Source of the DNA: Nonomuraea aurantiaca
Lineage (GTDB): Bacteria; Actinomycetota; Actinomycetes; Streptosporangiales; Streptosporangiaceae
Assembly (NCBI RefSeq): GCF_020215705.1
Contig: NZ_JAIWNB010000004.1
Location: 62,001-126,000 of the forward strand
DNA: 64,000 bases
Reading direction: 5' to 3'
This document shows positions 51,871-61,349 of this stretch, piece by piece. A program made the position numbers and the translations under genes. The notes below the pieces were generated by a model. That model did no database searches. It was not told where the DNA came from and saw only the letters and a list, made by a program, of their open reading frames with translations. The number at the start of each line of letters is the position of its first letter. Positions within the stretch are counted from its first letter, which is position 1.

Positions 51871-52482
51871 TCAGCCCTCCTTGCTGGCGCGGAGCCGTTC
51901 GCGATGCACGGCCGGGACCGCGTCAGGGTATGCCCGTTGAGTACCTTTCGTCACAATCGCGGCGAGCACCGCCTTGATCAGGTCACCGGGCAGGAACAAC
52001 GTGGCGCTGAGCAGCACCGTCCGGCCCAGCGGGACGCCGGTGACCGCCGCCTGCACGGGCAGGCCGACCAGGTAGATCACCCCGATGCCACCGACCACAC
52101 AGGCCACCGCCAGCCGTACGATGCCCGGGTGATGGCCGCCGCGCTCGACGATCCAGCCGGTCACGGCCGCGCCGGGCAGCCAGCCGATCAGGTATCCGGC
52201 CGACGCCCCCGCGAACACGCCCAGCCCGCCCCGCCCCCCGGCCAGCAACGGCAGGCCCGCGGCCACCAGCACGAGCAGTACGGCGACGGCCAGGGCGGCC
52301 CGCCACGAGCCCAGGATCGTACCCGCCAGCATGACGCCGAACGTCTGCAGCGTGATAGGGACCGTGTTGCCGAACAGGTTCAGGGTGCCCGGCAGGCCGA
52401 GCGCGGCGATCAGCGCCGCGAAGACGCTGATCCGGGCGATGTCGCCGGTGGGGAAACCCTTTCCCCCGGTGAGCCTCGGCAT
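51871..52482 (-). CDS. bioY: Biotin transporter substrate-binding component BioY
   Basis: S-component of an ECF transporter, binding biotin in the membrane. It is 203 aa from ATG 52482. BioY landmarks are PITLQTFGVMLAGTILGSWR, GGLGVFAGASAGYLIGWLPG and the C-terminal FLPGDLIKAVLAAIV. Six spans are predicted. It starts the leftward operon bioY-ligase-thiolase-bioM-bioN. Upstream are direct repeats CTCGTAGGTG and a palindrome that may be control sites. Confidence 0.93.
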   Translation of the reverse strand: MPRLTGGKGFPTGDIARISVFAALIAALGLPGTLNLFGNTVPITLQTFGVMLAGTILGSWRAALAVAVLLVLVAAGLPLLAGGRGGLGVFAGASAGYLIGWLPGAAVTGWIVERGGHHPGIVRLAVACVVGGIGVIYLVGLPVQAAVTGVPLGRTVLLSATLFLPGDLIKAVLAAIVTKGTQRAYPDAVPAVHRERLRASKEG

Positions 52483-52498
52483 GTCGCCGCCTCCACTT

Positions 52499-52532
52499 CT
52501 CGTAGGTGCTTCTCATAGACGTCTCGTAGGTG
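52499..52532. repeat. Direct repeat CTCGTAGGTG upstream of bioY
   Basis: CTCGTAGGTG occurs at 52499-52508 and 52523-52532, a 24-bp period, 17-50 bp upstream of the bioY start. Together with the palindrome at 52620-52635, which shares GTAGG, it may mark regulator or ribosome-region sites. Function is not known. Confidence 0.5.
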
Positions 52533-52619
52533 AGGATCCGATCACACACCACAACGTCCCGGGACACGCATGGAGGGATGCCACAACATTCGCCCGCGAG
52601 CGTCGTCACCGCTCAACTT

Positions 52620-52635
52620 GAGTAGGGGCCTACTC
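52620..52635. promoter_or_regulatory. Palindrome between bioY and the pentapeptide gene
   Basis: GAGTAGG-GG-CCTACTC is a perfect 7-bp inverted repeat, 41 bp before the rightward gene and 138 bp before bioY. It is a candidate operator of unknown regulator. Confidence 0.45.
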
Positions 52636-52675
52636 TCGCCAACGGGCCGGCCCGAGCGCACGATCCGCCCATGAC

Positions 52676-52963
52676 GTGGTTCCGTTGGCGCCCCGAAGAA
52701 CGGGCGACCGCTCCATCCTGACGAGCGCCAACCTCACTCACGCCAACTTCAACCTCGCCGACCTGACCAAAGCCAAGCTGGACAATGCCGACCTGACCGA
52801 CGCCGTCTTTCTCTCCGCGGACCTGAGGGGAGCCATCCTGACGGGCGCCACCTTGAGAGGCGCCGATTTCGACAACGCTGACCTGACCGGCGCCATAGGG
52901 TTACCGCCCACCGCCCAGCTCAAGAAGATCGTCCACTGGGACCCCCAGACGAAGTGGCCGTGA
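52676..52963 (+). CDS. Pentapeptide-repeat protein
   Basis: Right-handed beta-helix protein built of A(D/N)LXX units. Starting at GTG 52676, about 95 aa: SANLTHANFNLADLTKAKLD, NADLTDAVFLSADLRGAILT and GATLRGADFDNADLTGAIGL give about 13 repeats, closing with LKKIVHWDPQTKWP. The N-terminal residues before repeat one look unrelated, and an overlapping ATG frame at 52671 stops early, so the original start may have been lost. Members protect gyrase or have unknown roles. It is monocistronic, divergent from bioY. Confidence 0.7.
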   Translation: MVPLAPRRTGDRSILTSANLTHANFNLADLTKAKLDNADLTDAVFLSADLRGAILTGATLRGADFDNADLTGAIGLPPTAQLKKIVHWDPQTKWP

Positions 52964-53057
52964 CCCCTCCTGCGCCACCCCAAACAAACCAGTAGCGATC
53001 ACCGCACTCCCGTCGAATACGCTGCTACGAGATCATCAACCAGGAAGGCAGCCCCTC

Positions 53058-54212
53058 ATGCCGCAGCGGGTAGCACCCGGACTCATCTCTTGGGCGAGCG
53101 ACATCGAGCCGGACGCCATCGAACAAGCCGCCCGCGCCGCTCGCCTGCCCTTCGTCCCCAGCCACGTCGCGCTGATGCCGGACGCCCACGTCGGGATGGG
53201 CGCCACCGTCGGCTCCGTCATCCCGACCCAGGGCGCCATCATCCCCTCGGCCGTGGGCGTGGACATCGGCTGCGGCATGGTCGCCACCGAAACCGACCTG
53301 ACCGCCGCCGACCTGCCCGACACCCTGGCCGCGCTCATGCCGCTCATCGAGCAGCGCATCCCGGCCGGCGTCGGCCAGGGCCATGACGACCCGTCCACCG
53401 ACGCCTCGCTCAACGCGATCGGCACACCCGGCACCTCACTGACGGGCAAGCAGGAGCACACGGTCATCGCGCAGTTCGGGACGCTCGGCTCCGGCAACCA
53501 CTTCGTCGAAGTCTGCCTGGACGAGCGCGACCACGTGTGGACGGTGCTGCACTCCGGCTCGCGCGGCATCGGCAACCAGCTCGCCACCATGCACATCAGC
53601 CAGGCGAAGAAGCTGATGAAGCAGTGGTTCATCGAGCTGGACGACCCGGACCTGGCCTACCTCGTGCAGGGCACACCGCAGTTCACCGCCTACATCGAGG
53701 ACATGCTGTGGGCCCAGCGCTACGCCATGGCCTCACGCGCCCGCATGGCCGAGGTGCTGGTCGCCTCCCTGTTCCAGGTCGTCGGCCACGGTGCCGCGCT
53801 GCGCACGATCAACGCCCATCACAACTTCACCCAGATGGAACGCCACCACGGCCGTGACATGTGGATCACCCGAAAGGGAGCGATCAAGGCGGCCAGCGGC
53901 GACGAGGGAATCATCCCCGGCTCCATGGGCACCCGCTCCTACATCGTGACCGGCCTGGGCAGCACCGCTTCCTACAACTCCTGCTCCCATGGTGCGGGAC
54001 GGCGCATGTCCCGCACCGAGGCACGCAAGAAGCTCACCGCCGCCTCGCTCGCCGAGGCGATGGGCAACCGCGTCTGGAACGCCGACCGCGCCGGGGCGCT
54101 GGTGGACGAGCACCCGGAAGCGTACAAGTCGATCGACCAGGTCATGGAAGACCAGAAGGACCTGGTCACCGTGCAACACACGCTGCGCCAGATCTTCAAC
54201 TACAAGGGCTGA
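53058..54212 (+). CDS. rtcB: RNA-splicing ligase RtcB
   Basis: Mn2+/GTP-dependent 3'-phosphate RNA ligase for RNA repair or splicing. It is 384 aa from ATG 53058 (GGAAGG upstream). Motifs: AVGVDIGCGM with the metal Cys, GTLGSGNHFVEV, HSGSRGIGNQLA, the His-rich TINAHHNFTQMERHHGRD, GSMGTRSYIVTGLGS and the guanylylated His in NSCSHGAGRRMSR. All are intact. It has no archease, RtcA or RtcR beside it. Its last 13 nt overlap the 3' end of the convergent XRE gene. Confidence 0.96.
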   Translation: MPQRVAPGLISWASDIEPDAIEQAARAARLPFVPSHVALMPDAHVGMGATVGSVIPTQGAIIPSAVGVDIGCGMVATETDLTAADLPDTLAALMPLIEQRIPAGVGQGHDDPSTDASLNAIGTPGTSLTGKQEHTVIAQFGTLGSGNHFVEVCLDERDHVWTVLHSGSRGIGNQLATMHISQAKKLMKQWFIELDDPDLAYLVQGTPQFTAYIEDMLWAQRYAMASRARMAEVLVASLFQVVGHGAALRTINAHHNFTQMERHHGRDMWITRKGAIKAASGDEGIIPGSMGTRSYIVTGLGSTASYNSCSHGAGRRMSRTEARKKLTAASLAEAMGNRVWNADRAGALVDEHPEAYKSIDQVMEDQKDLVTVQHTLRQIFNYKG

Positions 54213-55108
54213 TCCCGTTCCTCGACGCCCGCCACTCGGGGGTGTCGGGGATCATGCGGTTTTTCGAGCATGGAGGTGATCCGCTGGAGCGCCGCGTGAT
54301 TCGCCGGCACCTGTACGACCATCACCAGGTCGGGGCGCTCGACCAAGCGGGCCTGGAACATCTCCAGTTCGATCCGCCCGGCCTCGGGGTGATCGAGTTC
54401 GATCGTCGCGGGTCTGAAGGAGCGGATCGGGTATTCGTTCCACCATTCCCGGAACTCCGAACTCGCCGCGGTCAACCCGGCCACGATGTCGGCGAACCGT
54501 GGGTCGTCCGGACGCTGCCCCGCCATGGCCCGGAATTGGCTGAGAACGGCCCGCGCCGCCGGCTCCCATCGGGTCATGCGGGCCCGGTTCTCCTCGTCGG
54601 TGAACATCATCCACACCAGGTTTCGCCGATCGGCGGGTAACCTGTCTGGATCGTGGCGGACTAGCGCGTACGCCCGGTTCCACGCCAGGTAGTCGAAATG
54701 GCCGTCATAAATGGATGCAATGTTCGGAGCCACGGCGTCGACCAAGCGTCGCAGTCGCGGACGTACGTCATCGGAGGGGGTTTCCCGGTCCGGGGCGGCG
54801 AGACCGGCGAGGTACCGAAGGTGCCGGTGGTGGTCCGGGCCGAGCAGGAGCGCGCGGGCCAGCGCGTCGATCACCTGGGCCGACGTGGAGATGTTCCGGC
54901 CCTGCTCCAGCCAGGTGTACCAGGTGACACCGACGCCGGACAACTCGGCGATCTCTTCGCGCCGGAGGCCGGCGGTCCGGCGTCGCCCCGGTATGCCGTC
55001 TTCCGGCAGCCCCACGTCTCCCGGCCGCAGCCGGGCTCGCCGGGCGCGCAGAAAGGCACCCAGCTCGGCGCGCCGCGCCGCCTGTCCGTTGTCGTGGCCG
55101 CTTTCCAC
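54200..55108 (-). CDS. XRE regulator with MmyB-like ligand domain
   Basis: 302 aa from GTG 55108. An N-terminal helix-turn-helix (LGAFLRARRARLRPGDVGLP, then LRREEIAELSGVGVTWYTWL, EQGRNI) is followed by an MmyB-like ligand-binding domain (DYLAWNRAYALVRHDPDRLP, FREWWNEYPIRSFRPATIEL). It diverges from an NmrA/cupin operon, the usual arrangement in which it is a repressor of that operon. A CTGTACCAG patch near 55160-55172 may hold its operator. The 3' end overlaps rtcB by 13 nt. Confidence 0.87.
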   Translation of the reverse strand: MESGHDNGQAARRAELGAFLRARRARLRPGDVGLPEDGIPGRRRTAGLRREEIAELSGVGVTWYTWLEQGRNISTSAQVIDALARALLLGPDHHRHLRYLAGLAAPDRETPSDDVRPRLRRLVDAVAPNIASIYDGHFDYLAWNRAYALVRHDPDRLPADRRNLVWMMFTDEENRARMTRWEPAARAVLSQFRAMAGQRPDDPRFADIVAGLTAASSEFREWWNEYPIRSFRPATIELDHPEAGRIELEMFQARLVERPDLVMVVQVPANHAALQRITSMLEKPHDPRHPRVAGVEERDQPL

Positions 55109-55219
55109 ACAGCTCCCGTGGACGGTGAACCGACCGGCAGGTTAGCAGTATCTGTACCAGGATCGGCCGCCTCTTCGTCGTTAGCCTGATCATTGTCACT
55201 GTCGGGCGAAGGAGGGCAT

Positions 55220-56104
55220 ATGGCACAGCAGAAGGGGCCGGTGCTGGTGATCGGGGCCACCGGCCAGCAGGGTGGCGCGGCCGCGCGCCAGCTGCTCGAT
55301 CGTGGCTGGGAGGTGCGCGCCCTGGTACGGAATCCCGGCTCGCCGGGCGCTGAAACGCTGCAGGCGGCGGGAGCCACCCTCGTCACCGGCGACCTGGACG
55401 ACGCGGCGTCGCTTCGGGCGGCGATGGACGGCGCGTACGGCGTCTTCCTGGTGCTGACCATGCTCACCGGGCCCAAGGTGACCCCTGAAGGAGTGATCGC
55501 CGAGGAACGGCGCGGCAAGGCGGTGGCGGAGATCGCCAAGGAGTCCGGCATCGGGCATCTCGTCTACAGCTCGATCAGCGGCGCCGGCCTGGTGAGCGGC
55601 ATCCCTTACTACGACAGCAAGGCCCGCATCGAGGAACGCGTCGACTCGCTCGGGCTGCCGGCCACCGTGCTGCGGCCTGTCATGTTCATGGAGAACTTCA
55701 CCTCCCTCACCCGCCCGGTCGTGGACGGCGACGAGCTGGTGGTCAACCTCGCTGTACGGCCGGAGACGCGGGTACGGCTGATCGCGACGCAGGACATCGG
55801 GGCTTTCGCCGCGATCGCGTTCGACCGGCCCGGCGAGTTCATCGACCGGAAACTCGAGATCGCCGGGGACTGCCTGTCCGCTCAGGCGATCGCCGAGGCC
55901 TTCGGCCGGGCCGGCGGCCTGCCCAGCCGCTTCCATCAGGTGCCCATCGAGCAGGTGCGGGCCTTCGACGAGCAGGTGGCCGGGATGTTCGCCTGGCTCG
56001 GCGACCGCGACGACAACGAACCCGACTTCCCGGCGCTGCGGGCCGCCCACCCGGGCCTGATGACGCTGGAGAACTGGCTGGAGGCAACCGGATGGAAGCC
56101 ATGA
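55220..56104 (+). CDS. NmrA-family NAD(P)-binding protein
   Basis: Atypical short-chain dehydrogenase of the NmrA/NAD(P)H-quinone group. ATG at 55220 has AAGGAGGG upstream and gives 294 aa; an in-frame ATG at 55193 is upstream of that site. The nucleotide-binding loop is VLVIGATGQQGGAAARQLLD, then ALVRNP and ATLVTGDLDDAASL. A quinone or redox-sensing role is likely but not shown. It is the first gene of an operon with a cupin, divergent from an XRE regulator. Confidence 0.87.
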   Translation: MAQQKGPVLVIGATGQQGGAAARQLLDRGWEVRALVRNPGSPGAETLQAAGATLVTGDLDDAASLRAAMDGAYGVFLVLTMLTGPKVTPEGVIAEERRGKAVAEIAKESGIGHLVYSSISGAGLVSGIPYYDSKARIEERVDSLGLPATVLRPVMFMENFTSLTRPVVDGDELVVNLAVRPETRVRLIATQDIGAFAAIAFDRPGEFIDRKLEIAGDCLSAQAIAEAFGRAGGLPSRFHQVPIEQVRAFDEQVAGMFAWLGDRDDNEPDFPALRAAHPGLMTLENWLEATGWKP

Positions 56105-56631
56105 ACGATGCGAACCCGACCGATGGACTGCTGCTCGGGCCTGGCGCCGGACACCGGATCCAGACCGCCAGCATGACGGTCAAGCTGGGTGCGGAGCGGT
56201 CGGCCGGCTGGTCCATGTTCGAGGCGGACGTCGCACCGGGATTCGACGTCGGGGCGCATCTGCATCATGCGGCCGAGGAGGTCTTCTACATCCTCGACGG
56301 GGAGCTCGACCTGCTCGCCTTCCATCCACGCGAGAAGGCCGACGGCGACTGGCGGACGTGGGAGTCGGGCACCGGCACGCCGGTGTTCAGAGGCGGTCCG
56401 GGGAGCGTCATGTTCGTACCCGCCGGCTGCCCGCACGCCTTCTTCAACCCCGGCCCCAAACCTGCGCGAATGCTCTTCCTCGTCTCCCCGTCCGGCCACG
56501 AGCACTACCTCCGCGAACTCGCCGAGCTGCTGGCCGCCACCCAGCCACCCGATCAGGAGGCGATCGCGGCCCTGCGGGCCCGCCACGACATTCACCAGCT
56601 GACCTCCCTCATGAACCGCCCCTTGACGTAG
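56092..56631 (+). CDS. Cupin-domain protein
   Basis: Single-domain beta-barrel protein, 179 aa. ATG at 56092 has GGAGG 7 nt before it and overlaps the NmrA stop by 13 nt. Cupin motif 1 is GAHLHHAAEEVFYILDGELDLL with His, His and Glu ligands (written here as segments around residues 57-78), and motif 2 is FVPAGCPHAFFNPG. It probably binds a metal; the substrate is unknown. Likely regulated with nmrA by the adjacent XRE protein. Confidence 0.82.
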   Translation: MEAMNDANPTDGLLLGPGAGHRIQTASMTVKLGAERSAGWSMFEADVAPGFDVGAHLHHAAEEVFYILDGELDLLAFHPREKADGDWRTWESGTGTPVFRGGPGSVMFVPAGCPHAFFNPGPKPARMLFLVSPSGHEHYLRELAELLAATQPPDQEAIAALRARHDIHQLTSLMNRPLT

Positions 56632-56656
56632 CGGTAGACCACGGCCCGGCCATCGG

Positions 56657-57705
56657 ATGGCCCTGCTGCTGGCCCACTCCGTGGGAACGCAGGTGGTGAC
56701 GTTCGTGCTGCGGCCGACCATGTCGTACGGGGCGATCGAGCTGCACGTTTCAGCGGCGTGGCTGGGCGTGCTGGGCGCCAGCTTCGCCGTCGCGCCGCTC
56801 GTCCTGGCCATCCCCGCCGGTCAGGCTGCCGACCGGTACGGCGAACGGCGCATGGCCGTGGCGGGCGCGATCCTGCTCACGGCCGCCTGCGCCGCCTTCC
56901 TCGCGTTCGGCCACACGATCCCCGGGCTGATCGCCGGCGGCGTCCTGCTCGGCACCGGGCATCTCGGCTGTGTCATCGCCCAGCAGGCGCTGGTGGCCAA
57001 CGTGACCGAGCGCGGCCGCCACGACACCGCCTTCGGGCACTACACGTTCACCGCCTCGCTCGGGCAGGCCGCGGGCCCCCTCCTGATCATCGTGTTCGGC
57101 GGCGCCCTGGCCATCCCGGACACCGGCCGGATCTACCTGTGGACCTGCGGGCTCGCCACCGTGCTCGTCGTACTGTCGGCACTGCTGACCGGCAGCCCGC
57201 GGGCCACCGCGCGGGCCGGCGGCGAGGCGACGGGCGTGCGCTCGCTGCTGCGGCTGCCGGGTCTCGCGCACGCGCTCGTGACCAGCTGCGTGGTGCTGGC
57301 CGCGGTCGACATCACGCTCGTCTACCTGCCGGCGCTGGGCACTGAGCAAGGGCTCGCTTCGGGTGTGGTGGGCGTCCTGCTGGCGGTCCGCGGCGTGGCC
57401 TCCATGGGGTCACGCCGCTGCCGATGCCGCTGTGGCTGCTGGCCTGCGTGCTGCTCGTCCTGGGGTTCGGGCTGGGGGTGGGACAGCCGATGACCATGTC
57501 GTGGCTCGCCGAGTCGGCGCCCGCCGGTCTGCGGGGGCGGGCGATGTCGCTCCGGCTGGCGGGCAACCGTACCGGGCAGATCCTCATCCCGGGCGCGGCC
57601 GGGCTGGTGGCGGCGGGCGCGGGAGCCGCTGGAGTACTCCTGATCACCGCGCTGGGCCTCGGCTGGGCGGGCGTGGCCGCCCGCCGCCTGCCCGTCGACT
57701 CCTGA
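56657..57705 (+). pseudogene. MFS transporter, internally deleted and frameshifted
   Basis: The first frame (ATG 56657) carries about eight spans, with GQAADRYGERRMAVAGAILL, up to LLAVRGVASMG near 57408, and then ends in junk at 57493. The remaining spans continue in another frame (about 57410-57705: LWLLACVLLVLGFGLGVGQP, TMSWLAESAPAGLRGRAMSL). Around 30-40 residues that link spans 8 and 9 in homologues are missing at the join. The transporter is therefore dead unless the sequence is in error. It begins 25 bp after the cupin gene and was probably the third gene of that operon. Confidence 0.8.
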
Positions 57706-57761
57706 CCGGCGCCCCGCACCTGGCCGGCGGGCGGGCCACACCGCCGCGCCGCCGCGCCGCC

Positions 57762-57767
57762 TAGAAT
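57762..57767 (+). promoter_or_regulatory. Possible -10 box for a leaderless histidine-kinase mRNA
   Basis: TAGAAT ends 8 nt before the GTG start at 57776 and no ribosome site is present, the layout expected of leaderless transcripts in actinomycetes. The -35 is not recognisable. Confidence 0.4.
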
Positions 57768-57775
57768 TCGCAACC

Positions 57776-58888
57776 GTGGCAGGCAGTGTTTTCAGGCAGC
57801 TCACCGGAGTGCTGGCCGGGCTGGTCACCGGAGCCGCCGCCCTCGCCCTGTGGACCTTCGCCTGGCCGTACCGGAGCAGGTGGGCGCCGGGGATGGTGGC
57901 GCTCGAACGGGCCCGGCTGGCCGCCTGGTTCGGGCAGGAGACCGACGGGGCCGCGTCCGGTCACGGCTATCTCGCGCTGCGTGCCCTGGTCGGCGTGTTC
58001 GGCGGCTATCTCGCGCTGGCGCTGCTGTTCCTGGCCCTGCTGTTCCTGGGCGGCAGCATGTGGGTGCTGTTCTCCGGCGACTACGCGCCGGTGGCGCTGG
58101 ACCTGCCGGGCATCAAGCTGTCGATGCACAGCTGGGCGGTCGGCCTGGCCTGCGGGGTGCTGATGCTGGCCCTGGGCGCGTTCTGGTGCCGCCTGCTGGT
58201 GGCGACCGAGCGGCGGCTGGCCGTACGCTTCCTCGGTCCCGGGCCGCAGGAGCTGATGCGGCGGCGCATCGCCGAGCTGACCGTCAGCCGGTCCGGCATC
58301 GTGCGGGTGGTCGACGACGAGCGGCGCAGGATCGAGCGGGACCTGCACGACGGCGTGCAGCAGCGCGGCGTGGCCCTGGCCATGCTGCTCGGGCGGGCCC
58401 GGCACAGCCCCGCCGGAGCGGCCGAGCTGGTGGACCAGGCCTACGCCGAGTCCCGGCAACTGCTCGACGAGCTGCGCAGCGTGGCGTGGCGGATCTACCC
58501 GACCGCGCTCGACGAGCTGGGCCTGCGCACGGCGCTGGCCGGTGTCGCCGAACGTTCGTGCGTGCCGGTGACCGTCGACTACGGGCTGGCCGGGCGGCCC
58601 GTCTCGGAGGTGGAGACCGCCCTGTACTTCGTGGCCAGGGAGGCGATCACCAACGCGGTCAAGCACGCGCGGGCGCGGGACATCCGGGTCGCCTTGAGCG
58701 AGGACGAGCGGTCGGTACGCGTGGTCATCTCCGACGACGGCCGGGGCGGCGCCGACCCGGCGGGCGGCGGACTGTCGGGGCTGGCCAGGCGGGTGATGGC
58801 GCTCGACGGCCGGTTCGAGGTCGACAGCCCGCCCGGCGGCGGCACCAGGGTCTGCGCGACCCTGCCGAAGGGGGCGCCGTGCGGCTGA
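57776..58888 (+). CDS. NarL-type sensor histidine kinase
   Basis: Membrane sensor kinase of a two-component system. 370 aa from GTG 57776 with a TAGAAT box close upstream. Two or three N-terminal spans (LTGVLAGLVTGAAALALWTF, LLFLALLFLGGSMWVLF, SWAVGLACGVLMLALGAFW) precede the HisKA_3 box DDERRRIERDLHDGVQQRGV (phospho-His in LHDG), the N-box REAITNAVKHA and the G-box SDDGRGGADP. The signal is unknown. It overlaps the response-regulator gene by 10 nt and is its clear partner. Confidence 0.92.
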   Translation: MAGSVFRQLTGVLAGLVTGAAALALWTFAWPYRSRWAPGMVALERARLAAWFGQETDGAASGHGYLALRALVGVFGGYLALALLFLALLFLGGSMWVLFSGDYAPVALDLPGIKLSMHSWAVGLACGVLMLALGAFWCRLLVATERRLAVRFLGPGPQELMRRRIAELTVSRSGIVRVVDDERRRIERDLHDGVQQRGVALAMLLGRARHSPAGAAELVDQAYAESRQLLDELRSVAWRIYPTALDELGLRTALAGVAERSCVPVTVDYGLAGRPVSEVETALYFVAREAITNAVKHARARDIRVALSEDERSVRVVISDDGRGGADPAGGGLSGLARRVMALDGRFEVDSPPGGGTRVCATLPKGAPCG

Positions 58889-59523
58889 TCCTCGCCGACG
58901 ACGCCGTACTGCTGCGTGAGGGCCTGATCAGGCTGCTGGAGGAGGCCGGGCACGAGGTCGTGGCCGCGATAGGCGACGCGGAGTCCCTGATCGAGGCGGT
59001 CGCCGAACACCGGCCGGAGGTCGCGGTGGTCGACGTCCGGATGCCGCCCACCCACTCCGACGAGGGGCTGCGCGCGGCACTGGAGATCCGCGCGCGCTGG
59101 CCCGCGGTGGGTGTGCTGGTCCTGTCGCAGTACGTGGAGAAGACGTACGCGGCCAAACTGCTCTCCGAGGCCACCGAGGGCATGGGCTATCTGCTGAAGG
59201 ACCGGGTGTCGGAGGTGGCGCACTTCCTGGGCTCCCTGGAGCGGATCCGCGCGGGCGGGACCGTCATCGACCCGGAAGTGGTCAGGCAGCTGCTCGCCCG
59301 CACCACCCGCGTGGACCCGCTGCGTACGCTCAGCGAACGCGAGTCGCAGGTGCTGCGGCAACTCGCCGAGGGCTTCACCAACGCCGGGATCGCCACGAAC
59401 CTCCACGTCTCCCTGAGCACGGTGGAGAAGCACGTCAACGCCATCTTCGACAAGCTCGACCTGCCCGTGACCCCCGCCTACAGCAGACGGGTGCTGGCCA
59501 TCCTGCGCCACCTCGACGGCTGA
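58879..59523 (+). CDS. NarL/LuxR-family response regulator
   Basis: Partner of the preceding kinase. 214 aa from GTG 58879. The receiver has LILADDAVLLREGLIRLLEE (acidic pair), phospho-acceptor Asp in AVVDVRMPP and Lys in GYLLKDRVSEV. The LuxR helix-turn-helix is LSERESQVLRQLAEGFTNAG, then IATNLHVSLSTVEKHVNAIF. A longer in-frame ORF extends back across the kinase gene but is a shadow. The 4-10 nt overlap indicates coupling. Confidence 0.92.
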   Translation: MRLILADDAVLLREGLIRLLEEAGHEVVAAIGDAESLIEAVAEHRPEVAVVDVRMPPTHSDEGLRAALEIRARWPAVGVLVLSQYVEKTYAAKLLSEATEGMGYLLKDRVSEVAHFLGSLERIRAGGTVIDPEVVRQLLARTTRVDPLRTLSERESQVLRQLAEGFTNAGIATNLHVSLSTVEKHVNAIFDKLDLPVTPAYSRRVLAILRHLDG

Positions 59524-59552
59524 GGCGAGGGCGGTCATCGTCACCTCGAGGG

Positions 59553-60803
<1,251 letters not shown>

Positions 60804-60820
60804 GACGGAAGGAAACCATC

Positions 60821-61186
60821 ATGTTCGAGAACACCAGAGCCTTCAGCGGCTTCTCCACCGACGACATCCCAGCCGCCAAGCGGTTCTACGGCGAGACGCT
60901 CGGCCTGCGCGTCTCCGAGGAGCACGGGATCCTCACGCTGCACATCGCGGGCGACCGCGACACGATCGTCTACCCGAAGAAGGATCACACACCGGCGAGG
61001 TTCACCATACTGAACTTCCCGGTCAGCGACATCGACAAGGCGGTGGACGAGCTGGTGGCGCGCGGGGTCGTCTTCGAGCGGCTGGAGGGCACCGACGACA
61101 AGGGCGTCAACCGCGTGAGCGGCCCGCTGATCGCCTGGTTCAAGGACCCGGCGGGCAACTGGCTGTCGGTGATCCAGCTGGACTGA
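60821..61186 (+). CDS. VOC-family (glyoxalase/dioxygenase-like) protein
   Basis: Small metal-binding-fold protein of 121 aa, ATG 60821 preceded by [27 protein letters not shown] and the ending [16 protein letters not shown] are typical of VOC proteins. A metal triad is not obvious, as the first His position is not conserved. It diverges from an ECF-like sigma factor, a common pairing in which the protein may be a target. Function unknown. Confidence 0.85.
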   Translation: MFENTRAFSGFSTDDIPAAKRFYGETLGLRVSEEHGILTLHIAGDRDTIVYPKKDHTPARFTILNFPVSDIDKAVDELVARGVVFERLEGTDDKGVNRVSGPLIAWFKDPAGNWLSVIQLD

Positions 61187-61188
61187 GC

Positions 61189-61343
61189 TCACGAACCGTT
61201 CAGGTACGCCAGTACGGCCGGCACCCGGCGATGACCGCCGTCGGCCTGAGGCAGGCCGAGCTTGGCGACAGAACCAGCACCGGCAGGCCGGGGTGCGCGC
61301 GCCGGATCGCCAGCGCGGCGCGGATGCCCGCGTCGCGGAAGGA
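61189..61343 (-). pseudogene. Response-regulator fragments fused by deletion
   Basis: Leftward frame from 61343 reads SFRDAGIRAALAIRRAHPGL then PVLVLS, a receiver-domain piece after the phospho-Asp. In another frame, from 61266 to the stop at 61189, comes AKLGLPQADGGHRRVPAVLA then YLNGS, the typical C-terminus of NarL/LuxR response regulators. The intervening rest of the receiver and most of the DNA-binding domain are missing. No intact protein is possible. Confidence 0.65.
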
Positions 61344-61349
61344 CGGGCC

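Noticed and set aside
57850..59523. A long frame appearing to fuse kinase and response regulator
   Set aside because: The N-terminal part is an out-of-frame shadow of the kinase; the response regulator has its own GTG start overlapping the kinase stop.
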